This document shows positions 51,338 to 59,888 of a stretch of 64,000 bases of DNA, piece after piece (position 1 is the stretch's first letter; the number at the start of each line of letters is the position of its first letter). Source of the DNA: Ardenticatenaceae bacterium (lineage in GTDB: Bacteria; Chloroflexota; Anaerolineae; Promineifilales; Promineifilaceae); contig JACKBR010000020.1 in NCBI GenBank assembly GCA_020634495.1, positions 25,892 through 89,891 on the forward strand, given 5' to 3'. The notes beneath the pieces are model-generated. The model did no database searches. It was not told the DNA's origin and saw nothing but the letters and a program-made list of their open reading frames with translations. The translations under genes and the position numbers were made by a program.

Positions 51338-54181
51338 TTACGCTACCTGCTTGACTGGAATCTCAGAATTTAAATTTCTCTCCAACGGTTGGTTAGAAAC
51401 GGCCGTTACCGCCACCCTGGCACCATACGCATTTTGAACCTCCATGGCCGGGTTATCGCCCCACACCTGGTGAGGTGGAACATCCTCACCCTTCATAAGA
51501 AAGGCTCCAGAAACAAGCTGAGCGCCATCACCCATAGTCACGCCATAGTGAACCAGGCTGCCGACCCCAATGGTGCAGCCGTTGCCAATGCTAACCCGGT
51601 CTAGCTTGAAGCCCCCATCCTCCTGCGAGTGGCACTGGACAATGCTTCCTTCATTAAGCGTACAGAAATCCCCAACAGTTACCATAGTCCTCTCTGTGAT
51701 GAGTCCACCGTCATCAAATAAACGCTTGCCGATCTTGGCACCTAAAAGCCGCCAAGCAACACTTTTAAGCGGAGTGCCATCAAAAAGCAGCAGTTGCGTA
51801 CGCCGCACCGACAACTTCCAGAATCGCTCATGAAACCAGAAATACGGATCATAGATAGAACATTGCTGAGGTTGGAGTGCCAGGAACGAAGTAGAGGCAC
51901 GTTCCATGAATCCCTGGAAAAAAAGTCTGAGCAAGAGGTTGAGCAGAACGGACAGCCCTAAAACTGACACACCGGCGGTTAGAGAAAGTTTTACGGCACT
52001 AAAACCGAGTAACATGGTTCCGCTAAAAATGAGCCACTGACTCAGAAGAAATAACCCCATGGTGATAAGGTTGTGCTTGTTCTTCGCAGCAAGTTGGCGG
52101 CCCAATTCCTCCTCGCTTCTGGGGTGATTTAGCCCTGTGTCACGCTGAACCGAGCGTGGAATCTCAAAGCTGGGTGAACCTAACAGCCCAACGTCCTGGC
52201 GTTCGTCACCGTCAACCGGAACCATAACCTTGGTTGCCAGCAAGCAATTGTTGCCCGTTTTGCCCTGCGAAGGATAGGCAATATGGTTTCCTAGGAAGTT
52301 GTCTGCGCCAATTGTCACCTGGGACAAGCAAAAGGACGTGTTTGAGTAGTGGGCGTTGATCATTGATAATCCGTCGGCAATCATCGAGCCGCGACCGATA
52401 GACACCAGGAACGGGTTGTCGTGCTTCACGGATGATCCGAAGTTAGACCCAGTTTGCACAATCCCTTCAGAGAGGTCGTATCCAATCCAGCGCAAGTAGT
52501 TGACAATGTAGGAGCTATCACCAAAGAGGAGGACGAAGAACTTGACATTGGTTAGACGCACAATGGCCCGATGAATCAAATAATGAAAACCGTACAGCGA
52601 ATAATCTTTATCTGGTTTCAGGACGAGGTTTAGCAGGCGAGGAATCGTCACCACAACAATCAGACGAATAAGGATGGAGCCAAAGAAAAGCAGGCTGGAG
52701 AGGAGCAGCACATCAGCATAAAAAATCCATTGCGAGAAGGCAAAAGATTCAGGAGAAGCGAAGTACACCCGGTCATCTATAATAGAAACCAACCAAACGA
52801 TAAAGCTAAATGATACTGACGAGAGCACAAACCAGACCAACAGCTGTGCTACAGAGAAGGCAATTTTTCTTAGGGGAGTACAGTTGTTAGAGGGAACCGT
52901 TCGATAGTCCATTTTTGTCCGCGTGCGGGCAGGAGAGCCGCAGCGGTGCTCACCAGCTGGAATTGATTGTCCGGCGATTAGCGAAGAAGAATGACCAAGC
53001 TGTGCCCCATCCCCCAGCGAGGTATCAATGTCCAGCACTGTCATCTCCCCAATGTACACGCCCCGCCCAAGGGTAACAGGGCCAATTTGAATTACGCCAT
53101 TTTGGGCTCGGTAACAATTGATGAAGGCGTCTTTGCAAATCACGGTGTTGTCGCCGACCGTGAGTAGATCGGTACAGACAGGCACATGGGGGGAAACAAT
53201 CACCACGTTTCGGCCTATCTTAGCCCCCAACGCCCTCAGGTAAAGTATGTAAATTGGTGCCCCGGCAAAAAGAGCCAGTGGATTCAGGCGCACTAGCGTC
53301 CTGACGACCCAGAAGCGGAAGTAGGTGAAGCTCCAAACATGGAACTGCTGAGGCTGCCAGCGTCCGATGAGCAGCCATTTAGCGACTATAGGCAGGGTAC
53401 ACATGCCCAGGAATATGCCATTGCCTATGGCGACTGTTCGTAAGAAGATCTCAACGAGATTTACGCTCGCGAATATCCAATTGTAGCCTTGAGCAAGGGC
53501 TAAGGTGAGCAGATAAAAGTAGCCAAACAGGAAAAGCACCTGGATCCCACCGCAGAGAATGTACATTGGTGTGCTAACGGCCGTTTCCGTTTGGGTCGTG
53601 GCAAGTGCTTTTTGAGCCGGCAAAGAGTTTGAAACTGGAACCGATGAGGCGGAGGTGCCGTTAAGCATCGCTGCCAGGCTGCTAATTGTTGGGTGTGCGT
53701 ACACCTTCTTGATTGGGATAGGTGGCAGATTTGTTTGCTTGCGCAGGCGGGCGCAGAAGCGAGCCATCACCATTGAGTCGGCCCCCAAATCGTTGAAGAA
53801 ATGGCTGTCTACTGAGACCTGCCCCAGGCTCATGATGTCTGCCAGCACCTCGCTAAGAAGCTGTTCGGTTGGGGTCGGGACGGTTGCTGAAAGTTCTAAC
53901 GCCAGGTCATGAATTGTCGGATGCGCATAAACTTTCTTGATCGGCACGGGTGGCAGGTTTGTTTGCTTGCGCAGGCGGGCGCAAAAGCGAGCCATCACCA
54001 TTGAGTCGGCCCCTAAATCGGTGAAGAAATGGCTGTTTACAGAGACCTGTTCCAGGCCCATGATGTCTGCCAGTACCCCGCTTAGGAGCTGTTCAGTTGA
54101 GAGTCTCTCGGTTGTGAGCTTGTCCTTGGCTGTGCTGAATTCGGTTAGATTTGCGGTCATATTCTTACCGTTATTGTTCAT
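51338..54181 (-). CDS. Tandem PCP plus Pls/PosA-type membrane terminal domain
   Basis: The 947-residue protein has two near-identical carrier domains (about 20-100 and 100-175) each with LGADSMVMARFCARLRK, the Ser (near 58 and 134) being the pantetheine site. A membrane part with about six transmembrane segments follows. Three left-handed parallel beta-helix (hexapeptide) units are interleaved: LTVGDNTVICKDAFINC..., VSIGRGSMIADGLSMIN..., and MVTVGDFCTLNEGSIVQ.... This layout equals the terminal domain of epsilon-polylysine synthetase Pls and PosA, where the adenylation domain normally sits on the same chain. Here it does not. AGGAGGA precedes the start. The operon leads into the NRPS gene. 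Confidence 0.82.
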   Translation of the reverse strand: MNNNGKNMTANLTEFSTAKDKLTTERLSTEQLLSGVLADIMGLEQVSVNSHFFTDLGADSMVMARFCARLRKQTNLPPVPIKKVYAHPTIHDLALELSATVPTPTEQLLSEVLADIMSLGQVSVDSHFFNDLGADSMVMARFCARLRKQTNLPPIPIKKVYAHPTISSLAAMLNGTSASSVPVSNSLPAQKALATTQTETAVSTPMYILCGGIQVLFLFGYFYLLTLALAQGYNWIFASVNLVEIFLRTVAIGNGIFLGMCTLPIVAKWLLIGRWQPQQFHVWSFTYFRFWVVRTLVRLNPLALFAGAPIYILYLRALGAKIGRNVVIVSPHVPVCTDLLTVGDNTVICKDAFINCYRAQNGVIQIGPVTLGRGVYIGEMTVLDIDTSLGDGAQLGHSSSLIAGQSIPAGEHRCGSPARTRTKMDYRTVPSNNCTPLRKIAFSVAQLLVWFVLSSVSFSFIVWLVSIIDDRVYFASPESFAFSQWIFYADVLLLSSLLFFGSILIRLIVVVTIPRLLNLVLKPDKDYSLYGFHYLIHRAIVRLTNVKFFVLLFGDSSYIVNYLRWIGYDLSEGIVQTGSNFGSSVKHDNPFLVSIGRGSMIADGLSMINAHYSNTSFCLSQVTIGADNFLGNHIAYPSQGKTGNNCLLATKVMVPVDGDERQDVGLLGSPSFEIPRSVQRDTGLNHPRSEEELGRQLAAKNKHNLITMGLFLLSQWLIFSGTMLLGFSAVKLSLTAGVSVLGLSVLLNLLLRLFFQGFMERASTSFLALQPQQCSIYDPYFWFHERFWKLSVRRTQLLLFDGTPLKSVAWRLLGAKIGKRLFDDGGLITERTMVTVGDFCTLNEGSIVQCHSQEDGGFKLDRVSIGNGCTIGVGSLVHYGVTMGDGAQLVSGAFLMKGEDVPPHQVWGDNPAMEVQNAYGARVAVTAVSNQPLERNLNSEIPVKQVA
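53655..54130. repeat. Tandem duplication of the carrier-domain DNA
   Basis: The two carrier-domain segments are nearly identical at the DNA level, with a period of roughly 230 bases (for example TTTGTTTGCTTGCGCAGGCG at both 53728 and 53956). The high DNA identity implies a recent duplication or gene conversion. Confidence 0.75.
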
Positions 54182-55092
54182 AACAGTAATTCCTCCTGGG
54201 TATTGAATATTGATTTCAACCCGTCAGCTCTTAACCAGATATGCAGGGTCTACATGAAAAATGGGTTTAATGGGCTGACTATTTCAGGATACAGCGACGA
54301 CCGTGCATAAACGGTTAGGCAATGTTTCAGAAACGATTAAACATTGCGTAGATGTTTGAGTTTAAGATGCTCACTTGGTAGATATACCAACAGCCAGTTT
54401 GCTGTAAGTGCTGCCAATTTACCGGAAGGAACAGTCCCGACATTCAATGGAGGCACAAATCTTTATCTGTGAAGCAGACGATAAAGCTTTAGGAGCAATA
54501 TTTACTTTTTGTTGGAATAACCAATAGAATTTAGACTGCAGATGGTACGCAAAGGGTTGGACACTGCAACTTTAAATATAAAGTAACCGACCAATCATAT
54601 TTTCAGCTGTCGGAAGGATAATGACGCTATGGTCATCCATCTGTTTTGCGTGCTTGTTTGTGGATGACCCCAAATTAACCGGGTCTATGTTGTCGATTAT
54701 TATAAACCTACTCAAAATCTATTAGCTGGCACTGCGGCAATTTAGCAGATAAACCTTTCAATTAACATTAAGATTCCAATAATGGCATAGATTTCTTAAT
54801 AATTATTGTTAGGAAGCCACATTTCCACATCTTATTTTAGAACGACAATGTTGCAATGGTGGTTCTCTTGGTTCTCTATTGAATGCGTGCAAAGCAGGTG
54901 ATGGACAGCCTGAAAACTGCCTGCCACCTGCTTTGTAAAATTTTTAACAGTTCTATATTTTTTCACGTCGCCTTAACTACCTCTTGTGTTGGAATGATTA
55001 ATATAGCAGGGTGAAGACATTTCGTTAGAAGTACTCTGTAGCATGAATAGTTGGAAAAGGGTTACGGCCGTATTGTAAGCAAGGTGGCGTGT
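54182..55092. other. AT-rich 0.9-kb gap upstream of the NRPS operon
   Basis: This is the largest gene-free stretch and visibly poorer in GC than its neighbours. It holds only an 18-codon ATG frame at 54254 and a terminator-like hairpin at 54890-54945. No ACGGCCGT occurs until 55064. It likely contains the NRPS promoter and divergent control sites, but I see no clear box. A small RNA on the plus strand is possible. Confidence 0.5.
54890..54945 (+). terminator. Terminator-like hairpin without an assigned gene
   Basis: An 11-base perfect stem (CAAAGCAGGTG at 54890-54900 and CACCTGCTTTG at 54925-54935) with further inner pairs is followed on the plus strand by TAAAATTTTT. No plus-strand gene ends here, so a non-coding transcript may. 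Confidence 0.45.
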
Positions 55093-56517
55093 ATGGAAGC
55101 GTATACAGAAGGCACATTTACCGTTGGTGAGCAGCAAATTCATTACGTTGAAGCAGGTAAACGAGGGCGGCAAATTGCCCTCCTCATTCATGGCTGGTCC
55201 AGCTCCTGGTACGCCACTTCACCTCTTTTAGGGCAGTTGGCGCAGCGCTTCCACGTCGTTGCCATCGACCTGCCCGGTTATGGGCAATCTCCCCCACTAG
55301 AAGAAACCACAACCATTCCCAAATATGTAGACCTGCTGGCAAACCTCATCGGCCAGATTAGCGATGGCCCGGTGGTGCTGGTGGGGCATTCGATGGGCGG
55401 CATGATTAGCCTGACGCTGGCTTTGAGCCACCCGGTTTTGGTAGAGCGCATGGTGCTGCTGAGTCCAACGATAAGCGGCCGTTTATCCACCGCCATCAAT
55501 CTATTCATCAGCCCCATTACCATGATGGAGCGGTTTGGTCTGGGCAGTCTGGTAGTCACCGCCACCGAGCGGGCTTTTGTGGGATTGACAGACCGGCTAA
55601 TGCGCCCGGTCTCTTTTGCCGAGCGCACGGGCATTACCAGGGCCGATTACGAACGGCTGCGCATGGATGCGCGGCGTCCGGGCCAGGGGCGCGTCCGGGC
55701 GGAATGTTACCAGGCGATGCTAGACAATGATTTAAGCGGCCGTTTAGCCGCCATCGAAACACCCTCCCTGGTAATTTGGGGAGCAGAAGATAACACCGTA
55801 CCGCTGCGTGACGCCGGGGTGGTGGCCGATGAATGGCCTGCCGCCGATTTACGCATCTTGCCCAAGGCCGGACACTGGCCCCAATTTGAATCGCCCGACG
55901 TGACCCGCCGCATGGTGGCGGTTTTCCTTGGCCTGCCGCTGCACAGCAGCGCCCTTTTTAAGCCGGTAGAGGAAGATGAATTGGCCCAAATTAATGAGAT
56001 TGCTCAATTTTTGGCGAACTCCGACGTGGGCAATGATTTAACGCTGCCTCAGCGCACCCGTCTGGCGGCCCAATGCCAGGTGCGTATTTTTGAACGGGGC
56101 GAAATGATTGCTGAAGCATCCACAACCAGCGACGAACTGTTTATCATTCAACAAGGGTATGTGGAAGTGTGGAAAGACCCAGACAACAATTCTGGTACGC
56201 ACGATCATGACAAAATTGAGCACGTGGCCAATCTGCGCGCCGGGCAAATTACCGGAGAGCTGGCGATGCTGGATCACGGTACACGAAGCGCCGACCTGAT
56301 TGCTGGCAGCGAGGGCGCAACTTTGCTGGTGCTGAGCCGCCAGCGGCTGCTGGCCCTGGTGGAAGATGATTCGGAGCTGGGGGCACGTTTCCTGTGGAAT
56401 ATGTCTACGGCGATGTCTACTCGGGTGCGCTTTGTGCTGTGGCAGCTAAATCAGGAGCGCCGTCAGGGGGTGGCCGAGCAGGAAGCGGCGTTTGGCAAGC
56501 TGCCCGTGCGCGGCTAA
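55093..56517 (+). CDS. Alpha/beta hydrolase fused to cyclic-nucleotide-binding domain
   Basis: The 474-residue fusion has an alpha/beta-hydrolase (about 1-280) with oxyanion HGWSSSW, nucleophile GHSMGG, acid WGAEDNTV and His in KAGHWPQFE. A CAP_ED cNMP-binding domain follows (about 320-440; RIFERGEMIAEASTTSDELFIIQQGYVEVW...ITGELAMLD...RSADLIA). Such a pairing suggests hydrolase activity controlled by cAMP or cGMP. I chose the ATG at 55093, preceded by AAGGTGG, over a TTG at 55051. A strong terminator follows. Confidence 0.88.
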   Translation: MEAYTEGTFTVGEQQIHYVEAGKRGRQIALLIHGWSSSWYATSPLLGQLAQRFHVVAIDLPGYGQSPPLEETTTIPKYVDLLANLIGQISDGPVVLVGHSMGGMISLTLALSHPVLVERMVLLSPTISGRLSTAINLFISPITMMERFGLGSLVVTATERAFVGLTDRLMRPVSFAERTGITRADYERLRMDARRPGQGRVRAECYQAMLDNDLSGRLAAIETPSLVIWGAEDNTVPLRDAGVVADEWPAADLRILPKAGHWPQFESPDVTRRMVAVFLGLPLHSSALFKPVEEDELAQINEIAQFLANSDVGNDLTLPQRTRLAAQCQVRIFERGEMIAEASTTSDELFIIQQGYVEVWKDPDNNSGTHDHDKIEHVANLRAGQITGELAMLDHGTRSADLIAGSEGATLLVLSRQRLLALVEDDSELGARFLWNMSTAMSTRVRFVLWQLNQERRQGVAEQEAAFGKLPVRG

Positions 56518-56544
56518 ATTCAACCAGAAAACGATCTGTTTGGG

Positions 56545-56577
56545 AACGCTGGCCTTGGTTTTAGGCCAGCGTTTTTT
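56545..56577 (+). terminator. Rho-independent terminator after the hydrolase
   Basis: An 11-base perfect stem AACGCTGGCCT/AGGCCAGCGTT with a seven-base loop is followed by a run of T. Confidence 0.85.
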
Positions 56578-56705
56578 GTTGCATGATGGAGACGGCCGTT
56601 TGTCACTTTTTCCTTACCTAAACATCACACCATATCTATGACATTTGCCACCCGAATTTTATCGCCGAAATAATTACACTGTAATCTATAGTTGGAGAAT
56701 TTTTT

Positions 56706-56789
56706 ATGACTCGTTCCGCGAACTCCAGAAATTATTCCCTCACCAAAATAAGTTCACCTTCAGGAGAAAAAGATGTTAACGACAAATGA
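56706..56789 (+). CDS. Possible 27-residue leader peptide
   Basis: ATG at 56706 with TTGGAGAA upstream opens a 27-codon frame (MTRSANSRNYSLTKISS...), ending 17 bases inside the CBS gene. The overlap could couple translation. The low complexity and lack of homologues in memory keep this uncertain. Confidence 0.3.
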   Translation: MTRSANSRNYSLTKISSPSGEKDVNDK

Positions 56790-57192
56790 TCTAATGACCA
56801 TTGATCCAGAAACTGTTTCTCAAGATGCACCACTGCGTGAAGTGGTGGCGGCTATGAACCGGGCCAATATTCGCCAGGTTTTGGTGGTTGACGGTAAAAA
56901 ACTTGTTGGGATTGTCACTGACCGTGATGTGCGTCTGGCGGTGAACTCTCCGCTGACGGCTGAGGAACCGCTGGAACGTTTGGAACTGCTGAATGGCTAC
57001 AAAGCGCAAGATTGCATGACGGTAAATCCACGCAGCGTGACCCCAGAAACGCCCATCCACAAAGTTGCCGAGCTGTTGAGCATGTATAAGTTTGGCGCAT
57101 TGCCCGTTATTAAAAATGATGAACTGGTTGGGATTATTACGGTGACAGATTTATTGAACCAAATGGCGTTGATACCAGAATCTGAAGATTGA
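56773..57192 (+). CDS. CBS-domain pair protein
   Basis: The 139-residue protein comprises two CBS motifs (MTIDPETVSQDAPLREVVAAMNRANIRQVLVVDGKKLVGIVTDRDVR and CMTVNPRSVTPETPIHKVAELLSMYKFGALPVIKNDELVGIITVTDLL). CBS pairs bind adenosine nucleotides and regulate partners. GGAGAAAAA precedes the ATG. A terminator lies downstream. Confidence 0.92.
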   Translation: MLTTNDLMTIDPETVSQDAPLREVVAAMNRANIRQVLVVDGKKLVGIVTDRDVRLAVNSPLTAEEPLERLELLNGYKAQDCMTVNPRSVTPETPIHKVAELLSMYKFGALPVIKNDELVGIITVTDLLNQMALIPESED

Positions 57193-57222
57193 AAATCCTC
57201 CATGATTGGCCCAAATTTTTTA

Positions 57223-57260
57223 GAAAACACCAGATGCTAAACGCCTGGTGTTTTCTTTAT
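57223..57260 (+). terminator. Rho-independent terminator after the CBS gene
   Basis: An 11-base perfect stem GAAAACACCAG/CTGGTGTTTTC with loop ATGCTAAACGC is followed by TTTATT. Confidence 0.8.
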
Positions 57261-57341
57261 TAAAGTGGCTGTTGTGAGCGTTTGCTTAGCAGCTGCCTGG
57301 TTGAGACTGGTTATTCATAGCTTAATCTTTACAATGGTGAA

Positions 57342-58424
57342 ATGTCTCGATTGAACTTTTTTGCTTCAAAGCCTAAAGCTGCGCCACAAACGGCCGAATC
57401 GTTTATGCTGCCGCTAATAGAGCCGGTGACAGTGACGCGGGCCGAAGACAACTTTTTACAGTTGCAATGGCAAGAACCTGCGGCGCGAACCGTCATTTTT
57501 GCCGGGAGCGAACCGGGGGCGATGGTGCCGGTTTTGTCTGTGAGTGAGGCGCGGGAAGCGATGGTGGCGGGGTTGGATACGGCCGTTCGCCATTATTTCC
57601 GTCTTGAATTCCAGGGTGGGGCCTGGGACGGCCGTTCCCTGCTGGTGGCTGAACGGGTGCTGCCTCTGAAAAAAGGCGTGAACCTGCGCGACGCAGGCGG
57701 CTACCACACCCGCGATGGCCAGATGGTGCGCTGGGGTAAGCTGTATCGCTCCGGCAGCCTGTCGCGGCTGACAAAAGACGATCTGCTTTATTTGCAGCGC
57801 TTGGGCATCAGACTGGTGTGCGATTTGCGTTCTGCCGACGAGCGGGCAAAACAGCCAGATAGATTGCCCGACGTGCCTGGTTTGGTGGAACGGCCGTTGC
57901 CCATGGAAAGCGCCGACCGTTGGGAACGCCTGCGCGGCGCATTTGCCATTTTGTTCCGCAAAGGGCGCCTGGATGAATACATGCTGGACACCTATCGCCG
58001 GGTGATGATTGACCAAAATGCCCACATCATCGGTGAAATTTTCCAGCGGCTGGCAGACCCGGCGCAGCTGCCAGCCATTCTGCACTGCACCGCAGGCAAG
58101 GATCGCACCGGGCTGGTAGTGGCCATGCTGCTGCTGACGCTGGGCGTACCGCAAGAAACGGTGCTGGCCGATTACACCTTAAGCAACCGGTTTTATGCCC
58201 ATTTTCGCAAAGGGATTGCCGCCGATCTGAAGCAGGTAGCCCCTTGGGGCATCTCCGTGGACGATTTGCAGGATTTGCTGCTGGTGAAAGCCAAAACGCT
58301 GCAAGGCGCTTTGGATCATTTGTGCCAGAATTACGGTTCATTGGAAGAATATTTACGCAACCAGGCGGCCGTTTCTGACGAAACCATTGCCCAGTTGCGG
58401 CATTACTGGCTTCTTAAGCTATAA
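57342..58424 (+). CDS. Tyrosine-protein phosphatase (CX5R)
   Basis: The 360-residue protein has a fibronectin/Ig-like N-terminal part (about 20-100). The phosphatase domain starts at VNLRDAGGYHTRDGQMVRWGKLYRSGSLS and has the signature HCTAGKDRTG (Cys nucleophile and Arg). This pattern is found in bacterial PTPs acting on phosphotyrosine or phosphoinositides (Y_phosphatase3). TACAAT is positioned six bases before the ATG. An inverted repeat follows the stop. Confidence 0.9.
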   Translation: MSRLNFFASKPKAAPQTAESFMLPLIEPVTVTRAEDNFLQLQWQEPAARTVIFAGSEPGAMVPVLSVSEAREAMVAGLDTAVRHYFRLEFQGGAWDGRSLLVAERVLPLKKGVNLRDAGGYHTRDGQMVRWGKLYRSGSLSRLTKDDLLYLQRLGIRLVCDLRSADERAKQPDRLPDVPGLVERPLPMESADRWERLRGAFAILFRKGRLDEYMLDTYRRVMIDQNAHIIGEIFQRLADPAQLPAILHCTAGKDRTGLVVAMLLLTLGVPQETVLADYTLSNRFYAHFRKGIAADLKQVAPWGISVDDLQDLLLVKAKTLQGALDHLCQNYGSLEEYLRNQAAVSDETIAQLRHYWLLKL

Positions 58425-58460
58425 TTGAGTAATTGCCGTCCAATTACCCAATTACTCAAT
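58424..58460. repeat. Inverted repeat ATTGAGTAATTG/CAATTACTCAAT
   Basis: A 12-base perfect inverted repeat (58424-58435 and 58449-58460) lies in the 54-base gap between the phosphatase and radical SAM genes. It may be a weak terminator or boundary repeat. Confidence 0.5.
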
Positions 58461-58478
58461 TACATATAAAATCCCCCC

Positions 58479-59888
58479 ATGTTTCAGGTAACCCTCATTT
58501 CCACCTACGATTTAGGCCACCAGCCGTTTGGCCTGGCCTCGCCTGCCGCCTGGCTGGAGGCAGCGGGGGCTGAGGTGACTTGTGTGGATGTGTCAGTACG
58601 GCCGTTCTCACCCAAGTTTATTCAAAACGCCAGCCTCATCGCCTTTTACCTGCCCATGCACACCGCCACCCGGCTGGCCGTGAGCCTCATCCAGCGAGTG
58701 CAGCGCATCAATCCAGAAGCGCATATTTGCGCCTACGGGCTGTACGCCCCGGTTAACGAGGTGTATTTGCGCCAGCTTGGCGTACAAACCATTTTGGGCG
58801 GCGAATTTGAGCAAGGATTGGTTGATTTAGTGACGGCGCTGCGCGATGGCGTGACGTTGCCCAGCTTGCCCTCGGTTTCTTTGGCACGGCAGCAATTTGT
58901 ACGGCCGTCTCGCCAAACCCTGCCTCCACTGACCGACTACGCCTACCTGGACACCCCCGCCGGACGGCGCGTTGTGGGCTACACAGAAGCGTCGCGGGGC
59001 TGCAAACATCTGTGCCGCCACTGCCCGATTGTGCCGGTGTATAACGGCCGTTTCCGCATCGTTCAGCCAGAGGTGGTGCTGGCCGACATTCGCCAGCAGG
59101 TGGCCGCCGGAGCGCAGCACATCACCTTTGGCGACCCCGACTTTCTCAACGGCCCCGGCCACGCCCTGCCTCTGGTGCAGGCCCTGCACGCCGAATTCCC
59201 CAACCTCACCTACGATGTGACCATCAAAATTGAGCATCTCAAAAAGCACGCCGATCTGCTGCCCATTTTGCGCGACACCGGCTGCCTGTTTGTGGTCAGC
59301 GCCGTGGAGGCGGTGGCCGAAGAGGTGCTGCATTTTCTGGGCAAGGGCCACACGCGAGACGATTTTGTGCAGGTTGTGCAGCAGATGCGCCAGCTTGGCC
59401 TGCCACTCACGCCCACCTTCGTCACCTTCACTCCCTGGACGACCATCCAAAATTACGCCGAATTTTTGGCGCTGATGGCCGAGCTGGAGCTGGTGGAGGC
59501 GATTAGCCCCATCCAGTATGCCATCCGGCTGTTGATTCCGGCAGGGTCGCGCTTGCTGGAGCTGGATGAGGTGCAGAGATTGGTGGAACCTTTCGACGAA
59601 GCCGCTTTGGTGTATCCCTGGAGCCATCCAGACCCGGCGGTGGATGCTCTGTACGAAACAGTGTTTAAGCTGGTGAAGGCCAGCCAAAACGCGGGCGAAT
59701 CGCGCCAGACGCTGTTCAGGCGCATTTGGCAGGCGGTGCTGGCCCTGCTGCCCGAGGAGGAGCAGGCGGCCTGGGCGGCACGACTGCCCGTCCTCAGTCA
59801 GACGGCGCAGGCCGTGCCCACCCTTAGCGAAGATTGGTACTGATGAGCGGAGCCATTTACGGAGCAGTTTGCTTCCGACCTGGTTTGA
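58479..59888 (+). CDS. Radical SAM selenoprotein with Sec-Sec-Ala-Glu-Pro tail
   Basis: A B12-binding-like N-terminal region leads to the radical SAM cluster motif ASRGCKHLCRHC (Cys175, 179, 182). Conventional reading stops at TGA 59841-59843, giving 454 residues ending TLSEDWY. The next codon is also TGA (59844-59846), and the frame continues GCG GAG CCA... for 13 more codons to the stop at 59886-59888. The tail thus reads WY-Sec-Sec-Ala-Glu-Pro-FTEQF. From memory, an NCBI family of radical SAM proteins is named for a CUAEP/CCAEP tail, so both TGA codons fall on its Cys/Sec positions. A SECIS-like hairpin follows. TAAAAT lies six bases before the ATG. The enzyme reaction is unknown; a redox role for the tail is inferred. 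Confidence 0.85.
59860..59877 (+). promoter_or_regulatory. Predicted SECIS hairpin of the radical SAM gene
   Basis: The stem CGGAGC / GCTTCCG with one bulged T encloses loop AGTTT (GT at loop positions 2-3). It starts 13 nt after the second TGA. A bulged U in the stem and GU in the loop are hallmarks of the E. coli SelB-binding hairpin. The sequence is less perfect than at 19920-19936. Confidence 0.5.

Noticed and set aside
19756..59888. Genome-wide UGA recoding (Trp or Gly code)
   Set aside because: TGA ends several normal genes here (P450 at 4220, MFS at 24414, methyltransferase at 23656), and the motif positions call for Cys/Sec, not Trp or Gly.
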